Below, in pieces: positions 36,001 through 48,939 of a stretch of DNA of 64,000 nucleotides. Under the pieces are notes generated by a model, which was not told where the DNA came from, made no database searches, and saw only the letters and a program-made list of their open reading frames with translations. Origin of the DNA: Mariannaea sp. PMI_226. Lineage: Eukaryota; Ascomycota; Sordariomycetes; Hypocreales; Nectriaceae. The stretch spans positions 620,001-684,000 of the forward strand of contig JANFOG010000013.1 of the NCBI GenBank assembly GCA_024336345.1. The letters are read 5' to 3'. Numbering within the stretch: the first letter of the stretch is position 1; each line of letters starts with the position of its first letter. Position numbers and translations under genes: made by a program.

Positions 36001-36059
36001 CCCGGGAGGCAATTCATGCGACCCGAGACGCCGAAGAAAGGCCCCTAAACAGTCCACTA
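30047..36059. other. Gene-poor stretch, nothing recognised
   Basis: Six kilobases with only short overlapping frames. The longest (34431-33976 minus, 151 codons; 35200-35637 plus, 145 codons) show no domain, and the second has competing frames on the other strand. Homopolymer A and T runs are scattered. Decayed genes may be hidden here but none could be supported. Confidence 0.35.
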
Positions 36060-36552
36060 CAGTGTTTTGAGTGTCAGCGGGTTCACCAAAAGGACTGCCC
36101 AAAAGAGTCAGAACCTGTGTGCCCTGAAGCATGGTTCCTTTTCCGTCGTCCCGTCGCTGTGAAAGGAGAGCTTAGGACCATACGCCAGACGCTTGGGGTA
36201 TGGGTTAGTCAGACGGCCCGCTTGGTCTCGACTCTGGATTGGTAGAGAGGCATCGCTTCGTGCGAACGGGGAATCGTAGCGATGGGCCCCCGGAGCTAAT
36301 TAGGGCTTGGTTGGGTCTATTGTCGAATCTTTGGGGGCATCATGCTCCAGAGGTCACTTGTGTGAATTTCACAATAATCCAGCCTTGTCGTACGCGTGGT
36401 CAAGTACCTGATTCGGGAAAGATACTTGCAGTTCACCAGCTCCGTGTGCATATGATTTGTACTCTGAAAGTTTTGCGTAATAGACAAGGACCTAACACTT
36501 TGGACCGATGGTGTGAACGAGCGCGTGAACATCGCATGAACAAGGCATCTTG
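36060..36552 (+). pseudogene. Possible relic of a fungal Cys-x2-Cys F-box-type protein
   Basis: One plus-strand frame reads LQCFECQRVHQKDCPKESEP and goes on to a stop at 36245; a second frame from 36239 reads VERHRFVRTGNRSDGPPELI and on through VTCVNFTII to a stop at 36553. The order (a C-x2-C-x3-H unit, then a basic R-H-R-F stretch, then a beta-rich tail) recalls a large family of fungal F-box-like proteins, but the resemblance is weak and the frame change and absent N terminus argue for a relic. Confidence 0.25.
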
Positions 36553-39500
36553 ATGATGAGCACTGACAAAGAGGAACGAGCCGACAATGGACAATGGAGG
36601 AGTACAAGCCCCCCCGGGTATTCGTAGATTACGCTTTCCACTTTCATCTCTTTGATCAAATCAATCTTAGCAGACGATGGCTCCAGAACCCTGTCCCCTG
36701 AGGCTTCTCATCGTTTCCCCCAAATTACCTTCGAGGTCACGGGTGTGACCTCATCGGCCGACATGCAGAAAAGCGCACACCGTAAAGTACGTACAGTACT
36801 TACTTTATTATCAATAATTAAAGTGCACACCGGACGAAAAAAAAGAGGGAAATGTTAGAGGGACGGACATGAGCCGCCCCTCCAAAAACAGAAAAAGAAA
36901 AGAGCCAAGGGCTAATTATTGGGCCAGACTTTGGACTTCTCGGGCGCGGTGCTCCGCGACTTGGGCCCCGCTAGTGGGATTGATTGATTGCTTTTGAAGT
37001 ACATCTCAAAACCGAGAGGGCCTGAGATTGATCTCATTGTGTACGAAGGTGCAACTACGGTGTTGACTGGTTTGACGCTGCTAGCTAATTACCCGACCTC
37101 AATGAATGGCTCAGCGGTAGGGACGCGATAATTTCAGATTCTTAGAATTATAAGATAGTGGATGAGAGACCCGAAAGCTGACAAACCCCTCCATCCGACT
37201 CATTGTCACGCATTAATGGGCGGGTGTGTTGATTCATCACCTCTCAAAGCAATTATGCAAGCGAAGAAATCCTGGCCAGTGGACGTCGTATTCATACGCA
37301 AAACCTAAATTGCTAGCTGGGGCGCACCCAAGACTACTCCGTAGGTAGATAGATAGTCTAATTATCACCTTACCAGCCAAGAGCTGGCGGCCAAGAGCCA
37401 GTGCAAGGCGAAAAGTAAAAAGCCAATGCCAATGCGAGAAGTCGTGGCAACGAAGGCACCAAGCCTGAAAGGGCTCAGTCGACATAATCCATTTCGTACT
37501 TTCCCATGCCAGTGCAGGACTCTCATGCCAATCGAGCAACACGAAGGAGATATCGCTGCCCATACCAGAGCGAACCAGGTCGGCGTTCACATCTACCAAC
37601 TACTGTACAGAGCACTACATACGTACCATGAACGGTGCCGTGACCATTGGGCGCTGAAAGGGACCATCCATCTTTGATCTCACGGGATGGTCCTCTGACC
37701 CCTCTAATGGCGAGGACCAGGGTGCCTTATGACACACACCCTTTTTTAGTGATCACTCAGTGGCACATCTTGGGATGGCGATGCAGTGTCTGAGAGAAAA
37801 GACTCTGAAGATGGGCCCTGTCTCGCCTTGTTGGCCGGCAGCTATTTCCCATTCCCATCCCCATCGCCGAGTTGGAGGCCTTCTGGTCTTGCCATTGAAG
37901 ACCTCATCTGCGACAAAACCAAAGTCACTTGCGAAATGGGAAACGCCCCACGCTGGCACCGGTTCTCAAGCTCGATTTGACAAATTTGTGTCGCTCTGCG
38001 ACCAAGGATTTCGATTGGGCCTGGTACAGGAGTACGTACAGTACGTCCCTTCCGACGCGCTTTCTCACACGCGCCTTGTGGCTGGAAGGATGTCAGACCT
38101 TCCGATTTTATTGAATAGAAAATGGGTGATGGGAAGGGTGAAGAGTACCACCATCCTGATCCCCTTAGGCATGGCTGTTGCTGGATGTTACGTCGTGTGT
38201 CTTGTAATCTGTACGGAGTACAGACGTACATAACAACCGTTTGCGTGTGCCTGGACTGAGAAGGGTCAGACCCTGGGAGTAGGCTGTCCTTGGTACTGGT
38301 ACCAAATAAAGTCCCGGGGATTCTCAGTGCCTGAAGTAAAAAGTACTTCGGCGAGAGCACCCAGTTCAGGGTTTATCAATGCCTGCACTTGGATTCTTCC
38401 TGCGTATTACAGGTACTTTTCCACTGAACCACAATTTGATCCCCCTGTAAACGCTTCTCATGTACCTACACTAACCATTACTAGCTTGGAATTAGTGGGG
38501 ACTGGCGTCCATGCCTATGCTGGCTCGCGCAGTAAGGTCCCGTTCCGACCCTTCCACCATGGCCTATGTGTCGTCCTCCACCTTTTTCCCTCAAGGTTGT
38601 CACCGGGGCTGGTGCCGACTTGCTCACTTTAGCACCCAAAGCAGCAGGGGCAGAAGAAGGGAAGGGCAGCTTGGTCAAGGTAAAAAAGGTACGTACACAA
38701 ACGGTAGCTTGGTCCCTGGCACCAAGACGGGAGGGTGAGACGCCTTGCCCGGGGGGCTGGTACCTTGCGAAAAGTATTTTGTTGTCAGGAATACATTTAC
38801 TACCAGCCATCTCCAGACGGGGGTTAAGGTCCTCTGGAACGTCAGATACGTGGTTTTCGCAGATGTCGCAGTCTCATCCACCATTCAGAGCATTGGCGTT
38901 GAGCTGTCTGCACTCCACAGCTTCGCAACGCTATCCCACGCCCCCCTGTCTCCTCCATTCACACACAGAACAGACACAGAGAGAGTGGGATCCAAGTGCT
39001 CAGTGGTTTCCCACTCTTATTATTCATGCTTTTATTTTTCTTCTTTTTTTCAATCACCCCCCTGTTCCTCTGCGCAGTACTGCACGTTGTACCTAGAGCC
39101 TTGCCGCGACTTGCTGCTGCGTGCTGCACATACAGGGCTCTCTTGCTGCACCTCTTCCTCGCCTGTTGTCTCTCCTGCTCTTCTTCTTCTCCTCTTTCTC
39201 CCCTACTCCTTCTCCCTCTCTCTCTTTTCTCTGTCGTTCGATTTCCCAACTCCAACGTCCCCCAAAATTCTCGCTCGTCGTACAGCTTTCGCATCCTTTC
39301 CCTCATTCCCTCTACCCATCAAACATCGTCACCGGAATCATCATTTCCCACCCGCAAAAACCCAATAACGATAGTGCTCATTCCCAAGAGCCGGGGCACA
39401 TCGAAGCACTAGTGGCCTGAGGATCCCACCCCGATCGGCAGGTTCAAGCCACTCCCCCCCGGACCTGGACCTGGGCCAAGAGCTTTCCCTCTCCTTTTCG

Positions 39501-40047
39501 TTAATATCGACTCTATCCACTCTGCAATCACCCTCACCTCAGTCACTCCTTTTGCTTTTCTGGCTCGTCCTCGCCAAAAGCACCCCCCTCCTCTTACTCT
39601 CACTCTTGACCCTCATCTCAAGTTCCAACCTTCCCCTCCACTCACTCTCGTTCTCTCTCTTCCTCACTCTTGTCATCGTTTTCGTTGTTTTCTCGTCCGA
39701 ACCACGCTTGATATACGACGTTGTTCATCTTATTTTCATCTCACCACACAAACGTTAGCGACCACCGTTGATACCCGCAAATCGCATGCAAGCCGCAATT
39801 ATCCTCTCCGCCACTTGCACACGGCCAGACGCGCTTTATAAACTCAACCGAGAAATCTGAATGCACCCGTAAACTGTTCTCCAGCTCTTCGAGAGAGCTC
39901 TTGTTTGGGCTCGATTAGGCACTTTACGTGGTCCTCGCCTGGACCCAAAGAGTCAAACCTAACCTTGTTGGCCAGTCCATTTACTCACCTCTTGAGTTTC
40001 ATTGAATCATCCAATCCTTGAAACTTCTTGAGTAAAACTAGGCAAAC
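36553..40047. other. Long upstream region and CT-rich leader of the IME2-type gene
   Basis: About 3.5 kb without a gene. From about 39000 to 39760 the plus strand is strongly pyrimidine-rich and lacks long A/G runs, as in fungal promoters and long 5' leaders; several plus-strand frames there (up to 207 codons) are low-complexity Ser/Leu/Phe strings and were rejected. GTAC-rich palindromic words occur at 36786-36800, 38024-38045 and 38205-38225. Confidence 0.45.
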
Positions 40048-42458
40048 ATGGCTATCGCAAGCGACCTGACTTACCGGAGCCCTTCTGGCGGAGCTCTTGC
40101 CCTGGAGGATCGATTTGAAGTATTGAAGGAAATTGGTGATGGCAGCTTTGGTAGCGTCGTGCTGGGTAGGGTCCGGACGGCTGGATCCAACATTGCCCGC
40201 CGAGGCACAGTGGTAAGTCCCTCGCTCTGCCGTCTGTCACACGACAGCGTCCGTAACCGAATTTCTAGGTGGCCATCAAAACGATGAAGAAGACCTTTGA
40301 GTCTTTTCAACCCTGTCTTGAGCTTCGTGAGGTCGTCTTTTTGCGAACACTGCCTCAGCACCCTCATCTGGTACCCGCCCTCGACATCTTTTTGGATCCT
40401 TACACGAAGAAACTGCACATTTGTATGGAATACATGGAGGGCAATCTATACCAGCTTATGAAGGCCAGGGATCATAAGTGTCTGGACAACGCCAGCGTCA
40501 AAAGTATTCTGTATCAGATCATGCAAGGTCTGGAGCATATTCACTCGCATCATTTTTTCCATCGCGATATTAAGCCCGAAAACATTCTCGTCACTACTTC
40601 TGGCCACAATGACTCAAACAATTCGTTCCGAAGATACTCGGCCCTCGTTACGCCGCCTTCAACTCCTCCCACCTACACTGTCAAAATTGCCGACTTTGGT
40701 CTTGCTCGAGAGACCCACTCGAAGTTGCCCTACACTACTTACGTCTCAACAAGATGGTATCGTGCTCCCGAAGTTTTGCTTCGCGCTGGAGAGTATTCTG
40801 CACCCGTTGATATTTGGGCTGTTGGTGCCATGGCCGTCGAGATTGCCACGTTGAAGCCCCTTTTCCCCGGTGGAAATGAGGTGGACCAAGTTTGGAGAGT
40901 GTGCGAGATCATGGGAAGCCCTGGTAACTGGTACAATAAATCAGGGGCTCGCGTTGGTGGAGGCGATTGGCGCGAGGGTACCAGACTCGCTGGCAAGCTC
41001 GGCTTTTCATTCCCCAAGATGGCTCCTCATGCCATGGACACCATCCTGCAAGCTCCTCAGTGGCCCGCCGCCCTGAGCCAATTCGTGACCTGGTGTCTGA
41101 TGTGGGATCCCAAGAACAGACCAACCTCATCCCAGGCTCTCGCGCACGAATACTTTATGGATGCCGTTGACCCCACGCGCCCGAAATCCTCTGCCTCAAG
41201 GATCCTTGGCCGAAAGCAGTCGGATCTCAGTCGCAACAAGGAGTCAACTGCTACCACTCCCACCTCGTCATCCAAACAATCCTGGTTCCGCAAATCTCTC
41301 ATTGGACGCTCCGAGACTGCGGAAAATGTTGCTCCTCAGGTTCCAGTCAAGGACGTGCCTGCTCCCAGACCTGTTCCGGTTCATGCTGCAACTACTGCCG
41401 AAATTCAGTCTCAGCCCTCAGTAAAACACCGCCCTGGTGTCAGCAAGAGGACTACCTGGACTAATGGTCCATCAAATGTGGCGCCAATGCCTATTCTTCC
41501 CACGATTCGGCCGATTTCGCCAATCTCGGACGCGGTAACTGCCCGCGCCAACAACAGTTACGACTCGTACGCTAATGGACATGGCCAGGGGAAGACCAAG
41601 AAACTTGGCCGACAGCTGTCTGTCGCTTCGAGCACCAACAACTACACAGAAATGCACCGACAGCAAGCCGAGCGTGCTCTTAATGGACAGAGTGGGCTCG
41701 CTTCACCTCCCGGAGGCCAGAAGGAAAGCTTCTTTTCTCACCTTCGAAAACGTGCGAGGCGTTTTTCCGGACGGCACCAAACCCCCGTCTCACCATCATA
41801 CGATGACTTGGAAGCCCAGGCTGGATGTGGCCCTTGGGCTAGCAACAGATCGTCCATGGCTATTGACCAACAGACCCAGCAGGTGCCAGCACCTAAGTCA
41901 GAGGTATACGAGTCTTTGGATAAGGCCCTCCGTGACGTCCAAAACAACCTGGACTCGCGCCCTCCCGTTCCTCCCGTCCATCAACTATCGCCCACTGGCA
42001 ATCTCAAGCGCCATCACTCCCTTCCTCACCACCAGCCACGGTCGGTGGATAACCTCATTGGTGCCGCCCGTTCTGGACCCATCTCAAGTCGCACTCGACG
42101 AACTCCGGCAACCCACGGCGTTTACCAATACGAGGCGCCTGATGAGGAGGAGGAGCTCCTTGATGAGGCACTCACCACAACCCAACGAGCTATGAGGCGC
42201 TTGGAGCGAGATCCAGCCAAGCCTCTTCGACAGTCTGCTAGCAACTTGGGACTCAGCAATCCCTATCCTACTCCATCCCCTTCGGCAAGTGGAAATCAAG
42301 TCATTTTCGGCGACGGTCAAGAAACTGTGACGCCGAAGCCACTCGACCTCAGCAAGAAAGTTGATGGTCAATATAAATGGCCGACTCCCCCGTACGAAGA
42401 GAGCGAGTGGGCAGCTTCTGCTTCAGCCAGTATTTGGGCTGCCGGCAACCGATTCTAA
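40048..42458 (+). CDS. ime2: IME2-type serine/threonine kinase (RCK family)
   Basis: Two exons (40048-40212 and 40269-42458; 56-bp intron, phase 0) give 784 residues. The kinase domain spans about 23-352: glycine loop GDGSFGSVV (30-38), VAIK lysine 59, HRDIKPEN (153-160), DFG (197-199), activation motif TTY (211-213) followed by VSTRWYRAPE, and the CMGC insert. The T-x-Y loop and the Ser/Pro-rich insertion before DFG (about 163-190) match fungal Ime2/Crk1/ImeB kinases of the MAK/ICK (RCK) group. These control meiosis in yeast and sexual or light-dependent development, including protoperithecia and mating, in filamentous fungi. The 430-residue tail is disordered, rich in Ser, Pro and basic residues. 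Catalytic residues are intact. The long gene-free upstream region suits a heavily regulated gene, which is inference. Confidence 0.93.
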
Positions 42459-44838
42459 ATGCCTGTGACTTTTTCCTAGGTCTGATGACGTCTTGTGGTG
42501 GAAAACAAAAAGTTCTCAGAGTAATCGACTCTCATGGCCATGGTGTCTGGTGTTGGTCTGGATGCACTTTACTTCCTTTTGTGCTACTGGTCTTCATTTG
42601 TTTATTTTCTTCATCCTGACACCCGGCTTTGGCTATACACCATTTATTTTACTTCGATTCAGCAACCTCAACATTTCTATCCGAATACCCCGGTCGGATG
42701 AGCGCCGCCAATCGTTCATCAATTCGTGTTATCCTTCATCCTTACTCGTTTCAGACGCCTCGAGCATCAAAATACCCTTATAGACCGAGACTGGCAAGCT
42801 CAGCCGCAATCTGCTTGACGCAAATATCCCATCTCATTGGACCAATTTCTTTCCTTTGTTTCTACTATATAGGCGACTTGGAGTATTTGGTTCGTTTTTT
42901 GGGCATGACCATATTTCAATATTAACATTTCCAACCATATCATGTCATTTGAGAGAAGGGCAAACAGGACACTGGGTGGAAAAGAGGTGGGTGGAGGAGT
43001 AGGAGGTAGGAGGGAGGCAGTGTCGTCTGTTTGCGCCGAGACTACTGTAAAAAAAGGTCAGCGAGCATAGTATTGTTATCTTACTTCTTTGTTCTTTTAT
43101 TGCGTTTGTTGGAAGAGACATCACCGCTTAGATGGAAATTTCAAGGCCAGGAAGCCGGATCATAGTTTGCAATATGATGGTCGATGAACATGGTACATAA
43201 TAATATAGGTTACTCGTTGGAAGTTACTTGAGAGGTTATGGCAACGGCCTGTAGCTAGTGTGTGTGACGTGGGGTTGTTAATGGATTCAGCTGTATAATC
43301 TTTGCATCATTGCGAGTGGGGGAAGTTGATTCTTGTGATGTCTCATTGTCTGAAGGTGCAGAATAAGCGGCAATCGGCAATCCCTCGCAGGGCACCATCT
43401 TTCTAATTGGTACGAGTCTGTGGAGTATTCAAAGAGAACTACGTGTTTTCCCAAGGATGGTTGTCTAGATTGCCAGGGTCCTGATGGAAGCAACTGAGAC
43501 GTATTATGTGAGACGACTGTGGAAGCCAACACATTCTTGAAATTTCTCTATCGCCGAGGGGTGGGAGTACTCGTAGTAGATGGAGGTTGCCTTTGTCGAG
43601 GCCAGGATGAAGGTGGATGTTCCAAGCAGGGTGGGTTGTAGCAGGCATGGCTAGTTAAAAAACCAATCCAAGATAATGAGTCGGCTGGTCAAATTTGGAC
43701 AGATTTCTTCGAAAACGGGCTACCTGGAGGAGGTTAGCATTGCGAAAACAAACAATTTCTTGGTCGTATATCGCATGGAGAGATGGAGAGAGCCAGTATG
43801 TGTGTGCGAGGGCCATATTGGATGCCTGGTTTGTGGAGAAGCCGGGTGATAGTGACGGGACTTATGAGATGAGCTTGCTGAGATGATAAGTAATTTATGG
43901 CTGCCTTGATGAGACTAGGTGAGGAGGATGTAAGTGCATTTTATATTTTTCGTATACCACGACTTGAATTGATGAAGCGTTGTGAGAAGATATGAAAGCC
44001 ATGATTTGGATGTGAGCAGTGTTGGTAAGCCGGCTTCTCCTGCCCAGTTCCTCCACATCAGGCCAAAAGTGCACCACCTGCCGGTCACGTGCCTGCGGGT
44101 AGTGACGTACTTGGGACCTGAGACCTGAGACCTGAGGCTTATAAGTTAGGCAGCACAGTTCCTCTGGTCCCGTTACTGGGTCCAACAACAGGGCTGAGCT
44201 GACACGGCGCAGAAAAGAAAAGGAGACGACAACCATCCTTGGACGTTTCGTAATCTTTTTCATTTTATTTTATTTGGCTTATTTTTATCTTTGCAGTGCC
44301 CGGCGATCTTCGAGGACCAACAGCACCAATTCCGCCTGAATCAGCTCCTCACCGTTATCGGCTGACGATTGGACGAGGGGTCGTGCGCTTGCGTACCTAC
44401 TTCAAACTTGGTCATTGGATTGAGTGGGCTATGCTCTTGGTTTTGTGAGACGACAACGAAGTGGTTCTCCTTGATACCTGTTGATTCGGTAGAACACCGA
44501 GAAAGGACTTGAATAGTGGCATTGGAGTTTTTTTTGGCCCTTTCAAGGCTGCGAGTCCTGCTAGGTCCCACCGACCACATCATTCCACCAGCGACCATCC
44601 AACCAGCGTTGGGATTGTCTGCAGCTTTGGCCTTTCCGCGGGGGAGGGGTAAATGTCCTGTGGGTGGTGAACAGTCCATTCGGCGTAATCAGGGTGGAAA
44701 GGACACGGCAACAGAAAAGTACCAACCACACAACGACACGCTCTCCGCCCTGGGAGGATTTGCCTAGCCAAGTCAAACTGAAGAGGGGCTAAAAAGAAAA
44801 ATAAAGGAACCAGAACTTGGAAAGAGGAGCCCGCCGTC
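42459..44838. other. Intergenic, no gene recognised
   Basis: About 2.4 kb with 3' UTR of the kinase gene at the left and the promoter of the Hsp70-like gene at the right. Near 44115-44135 ACCTGAG occurs three times in tandem (GACCTGAGACCTGAGACCTGAG). No frame shows a family signature. Confidence 0.45.
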
Positions 44839-47002
44839 ATGAGTTTGAACCTGCCGATCCGGACCAGCGCCAATAGCCGGCGAAACCAGGAGAGCCGGAA
44901 CTACTTCACCAGCTATACTCCCCCGAGCTCAACAGAGGCTATCAATGGCCCTGTGCGTGAGCCCGCGAGGGAGCAACCGCCATTGAGCGACCGCTTAATT
45001 GTGGGCGTTGACTTTGGTACCACTTTCTCAGGGTAACGTGGAGATTATGGATCAGGTTTTATGAAGAAGAAAGGCTGACTTGACGCAGCGTTGCGGCTGT
45101 TTACACCTCTACGCCTGATGATATAGAAATCATCAAGACCTGGCCTGGTGGCAATGGCATCACCTCAGACAAGGTTCCCACAGAAATTGCCTATCACTTT
45201 CCAGTTAACGAGTCACAACAGCAGGGTGTTGATCCCAAGGTCAAATGGGGCTTTCAGTTTAAACCTGAAGAGTCCCGGCTGCGATGTATCAAGTTATTTC
45301 TTGACAGGTCCCAAAAGCTACCGTTTTATGTGAGTCCGCTTGATACTGCAGCACAACTCAAGCGGTTCAACAAGAATGTCGTCGATGCTGTCAGCGATTA
45401 TCTCACTCAAATCTACAAGCACACCATGGACACGCTGACTCGTCGATACGGCGAGTCGTTTATGGCCTCTACCAAAGTCGAATTTGTTCTAACATGCCCG
45501 GCGGTGTGGAGCGATGCGGCTAAGAACACTACTCTCCAGGCTGCTGAACGAGCTGGTATGGGCAGTAGGTCGGAGATTCAAATGATCAGCGAGCCGGAAG
45601 CCGCTGCCGTGTATACACTCAAAGCCATTCAGCCAAATCACCTCAATGTTGGAGATAACTTTATTGTCTGTGACGCTGGAGGTGGTACAGTCGAGTACGT
45701 CCTCAGTTGGCCCCGATGCTACTATTCACACCCGCTAACTACCAGATAGTCTTATTGCCTATAAGGTCATGTCTCTCAAGCCCTTACGGGTGGAGGAATC
45801 AGCTGTAGGAACCGGAGGGCTATGTGGTAGTGCCTTCTTGAACTATCGATTCGAGGAGCACGTCAGAAATCGTATAGGCCAGAGTCAATTCGATGAGATG
45901 AAGTTGAAAAAGGGAAAGACTTGGCAGATGGGGCTAAGGTACTTTGAGGAGTTTGTGAAGCGCAACTTTAACGAAGATGAACACCAGGAAGTCAACATCC
46001 CGTACGTTGCCATTTCGTCACTTTCATGCTGGTTTATGTTGATCTGACCCCCTTTTTTCTAGATTCCCTGGATTGCCTGATGACGAAGAGGTTGGTCTGG
46101 ATTCGGGTTTCCTGGTCATGAGTGCGGAACAGATCAAGGAGATTTTCGAGCCCGTCGTGAAGGAAGTATGTGACCTTGTGCAAGGCCAAGTTGAAGGCCT
46201 GCGAGCTAAAGGCGGTGTCGTCTCCGGGATCGTTCTCGTCGGAGGATTCGGCCAGAGCAATTACCTGTACCGCCGCCTCAAGTCCCATTTTACCAGCGCC
46301 GCGCCTCCACCATACAGCGAGCGACCAACCCATGCCAACCTCAGTGCTACGCAGGAGACTGGCTCTATTGAAGTTATGCAGCCGGTGTATGCCTGGACGG
46401 CTGTCGTACGGGGAGCTGTCCTTCGTGGCTTGGAGGGCAACATGGTTATCTCGCGAAAGTCCAGAATGCACTATGGTACTTCGTATGCTACGGTATATGA
46501 TGAGGATAAGCATTCAGTTAGCGAAAGATATTGGTCGCCGCTATGGGAGCGCTGGATGGTGTCTGACCGGATGCAGTGGCACATCGCCAAGGTAGGTTTT
46601 CTTCCCCCTTTCTCCGAGCCTCTTTGTCGACTTTTCTGATTACCAAAAACAAAACTATAGGGCGAAGCTTTGTCACCTCTCACTCCTATCGCATTCCATT
46701 ATACCCGTAACTTTCGTCCTGGCCAATCCCTCATAGTCACGGATGACCTTATCGCCAGCGACTCGGATGAGCCTCCTGCTGCTTACACGCGTGATCTCAT
46801 TCACGTGTGCACCCTGACCACCGACCTCAACGCCGTACCGAGGAGTCTCTTTACGAGATTGACCACTACCCGAGGTGTTGAGTTTGACAACCTAGACTTT
46901 ACTCTGGAAATGCGCATGGAGTCGGCCGGGTTGACGTTTGAGCTCAAGGTGGATGGAGTGAGGTATGGAAGGGTGGAGGCAGAGTTCCATTCTGCTTCGT
47001 GA
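44839..47002 (+). CDS. Hsp70-like ATPase (HSPA12-type)
   Basis: Five exons (44839-45032, 45089-45694, 45750-46001, 46063-46591, 46661-47002) give 640 residues. The actin/Hsp70 fold phosphate-1 motif IVGVDFGTTFSG lies at 54-65, phosphate-2 VCDAGGGTVDL near 260, and the adenosine motif VLVGGFGQSNYLYRRL near 400. The ATPase core is interrupted by family-specific insertions and the C terminus lacks the usual Hsp70 substrate domain and EEVD tail, ending instead in a short beta-rich segment. This is the layout of the HSPA12-like group that is strongly expanded in filamentous fungi, for which client proteins are unknown. The first 50 residues are a polar extension. The acceptor of intron 2 had two close AGs; only the second (45749) restores GGGTVDLIAYK. 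Confidence 0.92.
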
Positions 47003-47553
47003 GCAAGTTAGGGGGATGCTTTTTGTTCTTTGGGAGTTTTGCCGTTGGGTGAACAATGAGTGTTGTCTGTCAAAGTGGTTGACGGAATAAAGACTTTTGT
47101 TGGCAGGATGTTAGTTATTTTTTATGGTTCATGTGGAGAACTGGTAAAGAGGATTTACTTGGATATGAACCACAGGCTCCGCCTATAAGTACGTTATGAG
47201 GTATCGTCTTAAGTGTCTGATAAGGATCGTTCTCTTGTGGCAATCGTGAATCATTTATCGTCTAGCTCTTCAGGACAGACGAGCAGTTGTTGTGGCTATG
47301 CAAATGATCCTTCATCAGCACTTGAATGGGTGCTAGGTCGTTGCCAATAGTCCCAGAGTCACAGCTGAGGGCGCTATTTATTCTACTTCTAGTAGCCGTA
47401 TAAAGAAAGCCAATAATCAAAACCAAACCTCTTACATTGAAGCTTTGAAGGAGTCTAGGAATTACTAGCTTCCAATTGAGCTTTCTCATCGTCTGTTGGT
47501 CTCTCATCTCTGTCTCTCTCGGTAAATCGGCTACATAGGGAAACAATCTCACC
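47003..47553. other. Intergenic, no gene recognised
   Basis: 3' UTR of the Hsp70-like gene and upstream region of the small gene at 47554. No further structure seen. Confidence 0.45.
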
Positions 47554-48028
47554 ATGGAATTCCCACTTGGTCAAGATCAAATTGTCCACCACCGAGCCTT
47601 GACTCCGAGATTTGAGCTCAAACTAATCATGCAAATTCCTCACGTCAAATACTCAGTCCGTGAGTTCACTTCCTCCCTTTGTCACCCTTTCTTAAAACCT
47701 CAAAGGAAGGGCAAAAAGGCTAAACAAAAGGGGAAAAAAACCGAAAACTGTTATTCTAGCGGACTCAGAATTGATTCCAGACGACGAAACACTGCGAGAG
47801 TGGGCAAACCATTCAGTCCGGTCATGGTTTGACGAGCTGCAGATATCATTGCTGGGCTCCGAGCACCCACGCCTTCTGAGGCTGGCCTGCGTCGTGCTGC
47901 AGGTGCAGCAGCTTCGAATCGTAATCGAGGGTCTGGAATCTGACAAGGTGATGCAGAGGTTCTGGATTCACGCCGTGGCGGAGATTGCAGCCCATCCGGT
48001 TGTGATACACCTTGGCTTAGACCTGTAA
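47554..48028 (+). CDS. Small protein of unknown function, 124 residues
   Basis: Exon 47554-47659, intron 47660-47759 (GTGAGT donor, TTCTAG acceptor, 100 bp), exon 47760-48028. The join is in phase and connects FELKLIMQIPHVKYSV to DSELIPDDETLREWANHSVR. The second exon is well-ordered in composition, with predicted helices (WFDELQISLLG, LLRLACVVLQVQQLRIVIEG) and no transmembrane segment or signal peptide. Without splicing each exon reads into a lysine-rich string and stops early. The family is not recognised; a helical adaptor-like protein is all that can be said. Confidence 0.55.
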
Positions 48029-48939
48029 GAGAGTGAGGGATGTGGAAGAGGACCTTTGAATGGGGAGGGGGTGTGATATCAGAAGGGATGGTCGTTAAAT
48101 AAAGTCAGATAGAAATAGCTGGCCATTTAGCCGGAACCGTAGAAGAACAAAAATCCTCAAGACCCCCATAGTGTGTACATGAATAAAGGAACGAGATCAA
48201 GGCCGTAGGTAGCTATTGTCAATATGCATAGGATGTCACGCTGGAGGCTTTTCTGGGTTATATCGCCGTATTTTATATACCACGCAACACACACTATCAA
48301 ATTTAGGACCATTCATATCGAGATGGGGTAAAAATAATATATGGAGTAGCCTTTGATAAGCATCCACGGGGTAACAAAAGAAAACCACCACAGACGCTTG
48401 GTACATTGCCCCAAGTCAGGATCAAAATAAAGTCTTGAAATCTGAACGTGAGCGACCACGTTGGAAATTGTATTCAAAGGCCCATTCAGCCCATTCATTT
48501 TGTTTTCTTGTATTGTGCTGCTACCTTGTATTGTATACCAATAATTCAGCATTTCAAATCATGTCCTTTCAGATATATCAAATAACAGGAACACCCTTTT
48601 TTACATGGGTGGCTTGCAGACTCCAAAGCGAAAGCCAGCCGAGTCGACTGGAAATTCGCCATCACATATCGCCCAAGAGGATAAAAGAAATCCAGATTAC
48701 TTCAGCCGAGTATCGCTGGAGGGTCAGAAAGGAAAATAAAACATCCAAAAAGTTGGCAAACACCGATATTCCCCCCTATTTCAGACCAAGAGAAGGAAAA
48801 CCCATAAACAATCTATCCATTCTCTTAATACGTTAACAAGAGCAATCTCACACTTTTCCAACGAGGGAGGAAAAAACAAAAATAAGAAAATGTGCAAAGA
48901 AAAAAAGAAAAAAAGAAAAGAAACCAAGTCCTTTATCTT
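48029..48939. other. Intergenic between converging genes
   Basis: Holds the 3' ends of the small gene and of the DUF7514 gene. A/T-rich with A tracts at 48868-48925; no gene seen. Confidence 0.45.

Noticed and set aside
36780..38225. Repeated GTAC/TACGGAGTAC palindromic words
   Set aside because: Scattered short palindromes without regular spacing or association with a gene element; too little to call a repeat family or binding-site array.
38745..39420. Plus-strand frames of 99-207 codons with runs of Ser, Leu and Phe, some resembling signal peptides
   Set aside because: All three frames are open because the DNA is CT-rich and lacks the bases for stop codons; this is the leader of the IME2-type gene.
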